From: Bradyrhizobium sp. CCBAU 53338
GTDB taxonomy: Bacteria; Pseudomonadota; Alphaproteobacteria; Rhizobiales; Xanthobacteraceae
Length of the DNA stretch: 64,000 nucleotides
Direction: 5' to 3'
Assembly (NCBI RefSeq): GCF_015291665.1
Contig: NZ_CP030048.1
Location: 620,001 to 684,000, forward strand
Within the stretch, counting starts at the first letter, position 1; each line of letters begins with the position of its first letter. The notes under the pieces are model-generated. The model saw only the letters and a program-made list of their open reading frames with translations. It was not told where the DNA came from and did no database searches. A program made the position numbers and the translations under genes. This document shows positions 63,963 to 64,000 of this stretch, piece after piece.

Positions 63963-64000
63963 TCAGACGCAGCGCTTCACGTAGACCCCGTTCACCAGAA
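63963..64000 (-). CDS. Possible C-terminal end of an unknown gene at the window edge
   Basis: On the reverse strand the last visible bases read LVNGVYVKRCV followed by TGA at 63963-63965. This could be the tail of a short exported protein, but 12 codons cannot prove it. The stretch 63822-63962 between it and the operator shows no other gene. Confidence 0.25.
   Translation of the reverse strand, partial: LVNGVYVKRCV

Overview
The window looks like a chromosomal segment of an alphaproteobacterium of the Bradyrhizobium type. I base this on the high GC content, the RegS/RegR (ActS/ActR) redox pair, the SUV3-like helicase, S4 protein, ferredoxin and CarD block, the cobaltochelatase genes cobST, and several copies of extragenic 'GTCATT...AACGACGG' palindromic repeats of the kind common in Bradyrhizobium. 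The assignment is inference; no database was searched.

Left part (1-17 kb): the end of cobS, cobT, a Tat-exported esterase-like protein, a XenA-like old yellow enzyme and a small membrane protein. Then comes an intact IS5-type insertion sequence sitting inside an extragenic inverted repeat, followed by a PilZ protein, a DUF2235 hydrolase, a small island in which a ComF-like phosphoribosyltransferase and a convergent hypothetical gene seem to truncate each other, rpmB and a DUF3108 protein. A 456-base gene-free stretch with a dense cluster of GANTC sites precedes the helicase, a Hsp15-like S4 protein with no ordinary start codon, fdxA and carD.

Middle (17-33 kb): an adenylate/guanylate cyclase, then a tightly packed reverse-strand block cyoABCD-surf1-regS-regR that joins a quinol oxidase to its probable redox regulators. 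Across from cyoA lies a divergent MFS transporter, with a perfect 11-1-11 palindrome in the shared intergenic region. After this come a LysR regulator, an orphan TadE/TadG pair, a secreted cytochrome c, an M48 metalloprotease with a LysM-like tail, and an SNase-like nuclease.

Right part (33-64 kb): mostly catabolism of CoA-linked acids and aromatics. It has a branched-chain-amino-acid-type binding protein, three enoyl-CoA hydratases, three acyl-CoA dehydrogenases, an SDR, a VOC protein, an acyl-CoA ligase, a RraA-like protein, a metallohydrolase, two ketopantoate-reductase paralogues and one tRNA-Arg(CCT). A LysR/FAD-oxidoreductase/NitT-TauT-type ABC import cluster follows. Last is a gentisate module: gentisate 1,2-dioxygenase, a glutathione-dependent ring-cleavage-product isomerase, a MarR regulator, a benzoate-CoA-ligase-type enzyme and a salicylyl-CoA-5-hydroxylase-like flavoprotein. 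Two nearly identical promoter/operator boxes precede the dioxygenase and the flavoprotein-ligase operon. The most coherent system here is a putative CoA-dependent route feeding gentisate, under local MarR control and next to a likely dedicated importer.
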